Below are positions 61,915-64,000 of a DNA stretch of 64,000 nucleotides, in pieces. Source of the stretch: Chrysomallon squamiferum. Its lineage: Eukaryota > Mollusca > Gastropoda > Neomphalida > Peltospiridae. The stretch is taken from contig CM022676.1 of assembly GCA_012295275.1 (NCBI GenBank), positions 3,050,369-3,114,368 of the forward strand, in the 5' to 3' direction. The stretch's first letter is position 1. Each line of letters begins with the position of its first letter. A model generated the notes under the pieces. The model was not told the origin of the DNA, searched no databases, and saw only the letters and a list, made by a program, of their open reading frames with translations. Made by a program: the position numbers and the translations under genes.

Positions 61915-62993
61915 TTATTATTATTATTATTATATTCCAATTACTTGCTTAAAATATGTTTCATATATATGTTTATAGGAAATCTATCAGAACAGTTGTT
62001 AATTTACTGGATTAGAGCTTATGTATGTAATGTTTCAGGAGAATATACATTGAAACAGTCAGAAAAATATGTACTAAAGGGATCATCGATTACTCTTACC
62101 TGTAATACAGGAACAAATGTAAGTAGGATCGGCTGGACACGCCAGAACTCTCCTTTCATTTTAACACAAGGGCCAGGAAACCAATGTCTTGAAACTAAAA
62201 ACGATTATCAGTTAACATGTTCAAGATCGACTTTTACGCTAACCATCAACGATATTCAGATTGAAGAAAATGGAGTAAAATGGAAATGCTTCGATGTTGA
62301 CAGTGGAAGTGAAAGCAATACCGTGATTACTGCCGTGCACAGTAAGATATGTGTACACAGAACAAATTATATATAACAGTCACTTTATCCTTTTCGTGTG
62401 GTTGTTGTTGTTACTGTTGTTGTTGTTGTGTATCAACTTGTGAGGTTAACATATCTATTTGAATGTATTTCATGTCTATTCTTTTAAATCTTCACTTGCA
62501 AAAAATCAAAAAATCGTCAGTTAAATTGTTTGATCAGTTCAACATGTTGTGTATTATCAGAAATTTACAACTATTTTTATTTTTCCATCAGTTATAGTGT
62601 TATCTCCTAAGCAACGAACATGTTTTTGTTTTATGTCATAATGTCCTCTCTCTATCGACCCTTGGCGACGTGGATGCTTAGATATTCCCTGGACCATTAT
62701 CAACTCTCGCTTCATCACTTTCAGTTCAGTGATTTCACATACTTCATGTAAAATGTAGGGATGCATAGATAGATAGATAGATAGGTAGATAGATAGATAT
62801 GTCAGAGATGACAAAAATCAGATATACATACACATATCTATGTGTGTCGATGTGTGTGATTCTGTATATATATATATATATATATATACGTATACATGAA
62901 CATACAAACACACACGCTCGCACACACACATTCACACACAGGAACATGTATATATGTGTATGTTTAAATATAAACACATGAATGCTCTTGTGT

Positions 62994-63032
<39 letters not shown>

Positions 63033-63382
63033 TTTTTTCAGATTAAACACATTATTCTTTTCTTTTTCAACAGATTTAATCCTGACAGGTGAACCTAAAG
63101 CGATCTTCAGTTTAAGTTATCAATTTTTCTGTCTTCATCTGAAAGCAACAGTAGAAACTCTTCCTGTTTCTTTCATAAAGACATCCATTGTCGTGTGTGA
63201 CACAGGTCCGAACTGTACACGACGTAGTAGCGGCACGTACACGAACTGCAGCTGTGTCGAGGGCAACCAAACTCACATAATGTATCAAATGACAATATTC
63301 AGTGTCAACATGAGTGACGAGACTAAATGGAGATGTACTTACGATCGTGCATCCAGCAACTTTATTTATTTAAAAGTCCACT
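61663..63382 (+). CDS. Gene G: tandem copy of gene F, 5' part
   Basis: Exons 61663-61717 (signal, MVLVIFILIGIRTIQVATG), 62039-62341 (Ig 1) and 63074-63382 (Ig 2), with the same phases and nearly the same lengths as F (55, 303, 309 nt). The first Ig is almost identical to F; the second is much more divergent (SYQFFC, VVCDTGPNC, NCSCVEGN, YQMTIFSVNMSDETKWRC), which may indicate relaxed or diversifying change in that domain. A 5' UTR intron ends at 61628. The gene runs off the right edge; Ig 3, TSP1 and membrane exons are expected beyond. The Ig 2 donor is GTATTTTT, weaker than F's GTAAGT. Confidence 0.85.
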
Positions 63383-64000
63383 GTATTTTTCGTCTCAATA
63401 GTTTTGATGAAATAAACACATTGGTTTTCACTTTTTCTTTTTTTCATTTCTAAAATTATATTTTGTACGAATAAAGTTTTCCTTCCAGTAATAACAGGAA
63501 ATCTCAGTTCCACCTCATTATTATTTAAAAAAATGTATTCGTTAACTCTTACCGAACACATTATTTTTGAACACTTATGTAATGTTTTCTTTAAAGATAA
63601 ATCGATAATTAAAATCAATAATTTATTTATTAGTTAATTGATTAAATAAAATATGAGATATAAAATTTCCTTTAGAAAGAGATAAATTTATATTTTGATT
63701 TGGTCAGTGATTATAATTCTGACTGTATTAAATTAGGTTGACTGTAGCTTTTACTATATATCTTCTTTTATTACTATTAAATCTATTCTTACTAGCAGTA
63801 GAGAAATATTATGAGTTGTATGGAAAGTACTGGTGTTATTATTAGTTGTAATAGAAGTAGTAGTAGTTGTATCATTCATTACTAGTAACAGCATACACAC
63901 TGCCCATGAAGTGTTGGCAGCAGCCGTTTCTGTTTTGTTTCCATGGATAGTCCTTAACCTTCTGACCAACACCACATCACCATAAATAAAGTACATTATA
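63383..64000. other. Gene G intron after Ig 2, to the window edge
   Basis: AT-rich, no exon seen. The last 30 bases (caccacatcaccataaataa and on) match gene F sequence at 55238 within the intron before Ig 3, so the next exon should lie a few hundred bases past the edge. Confidence 0.6.

Overview
This is eukaryotic DNA: very AT-rich, packed with microsatellites, with intron-split genes bounded by GT/AG sites and conserved exon phase. The proteins are lineage-specific immunoglobulin (Ig) superfamily receptors. Together with FLYWCH/MULE, Tigger, hAT and LINE debris this suggests a lophotrochozoan, most likely a mollusc. That taxon is inference; no gene here fixes the species. No bacterial genes, CRISPR array, rRNA or tRNA was seen.

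The window is a cluster of nine related Ig-type loci on both strands. From the left: (X, +) the last two exons of a paralogue, 464-993; (A, B, C, -) three tandem copies of a two-Ig gene, 2407-5240, 10046-13279 and 18385-21695, in a duplicated unit of about 8 kb, copy C carrying a frameshift; (H, +) a decayed copy, 24711-26736, tail-to-tail with (D, -) an intact six-exon gene of 270 residues, 26987-30661; (E, -) a long multi-Ig gene, 34044-49188, with tandem stalk micro-exons; (F, +) a complete nine-exon receptor of 658 residues, 51985-59440, with signal peptide, three Ig, three thrombospondin type 1 repeats, a membrane segment and a cytoplasmic tail; and (G, +) the first three exons of a tandem copy of F, from 61663 off the right edge.

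Exon models were built by hand from splice sites and frame. In A, B, D and F the summed coding lengths are exact multiples of three ending at a stop, which supports them. Ig exons begin and end in phase 1, so they can be shuffled or skipped. Eight Ig exons share a six-cysteine pattern with a C-x-C pair and no usual core tryptophan, which looks like a family-specific Ig subtype. A-E and X end in a short hydrophobic tail without a cytoplasmic domain, whereas F has a membrane segment and a tyrosine-containing tail. The cluster therefore seems to hold both tail-less and potentially signalling receptors, as in innate immune or allorecognition loci; that role is inference.

Spacers hold duplicated upstream blocks, CRE-like sites (TGACGTCA or TGACGTAA) conserved between copies, transposon remnants and long simple repeats. 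No transcript evidence was available; 5' non-coding exons and promoters are mostly unresolved.
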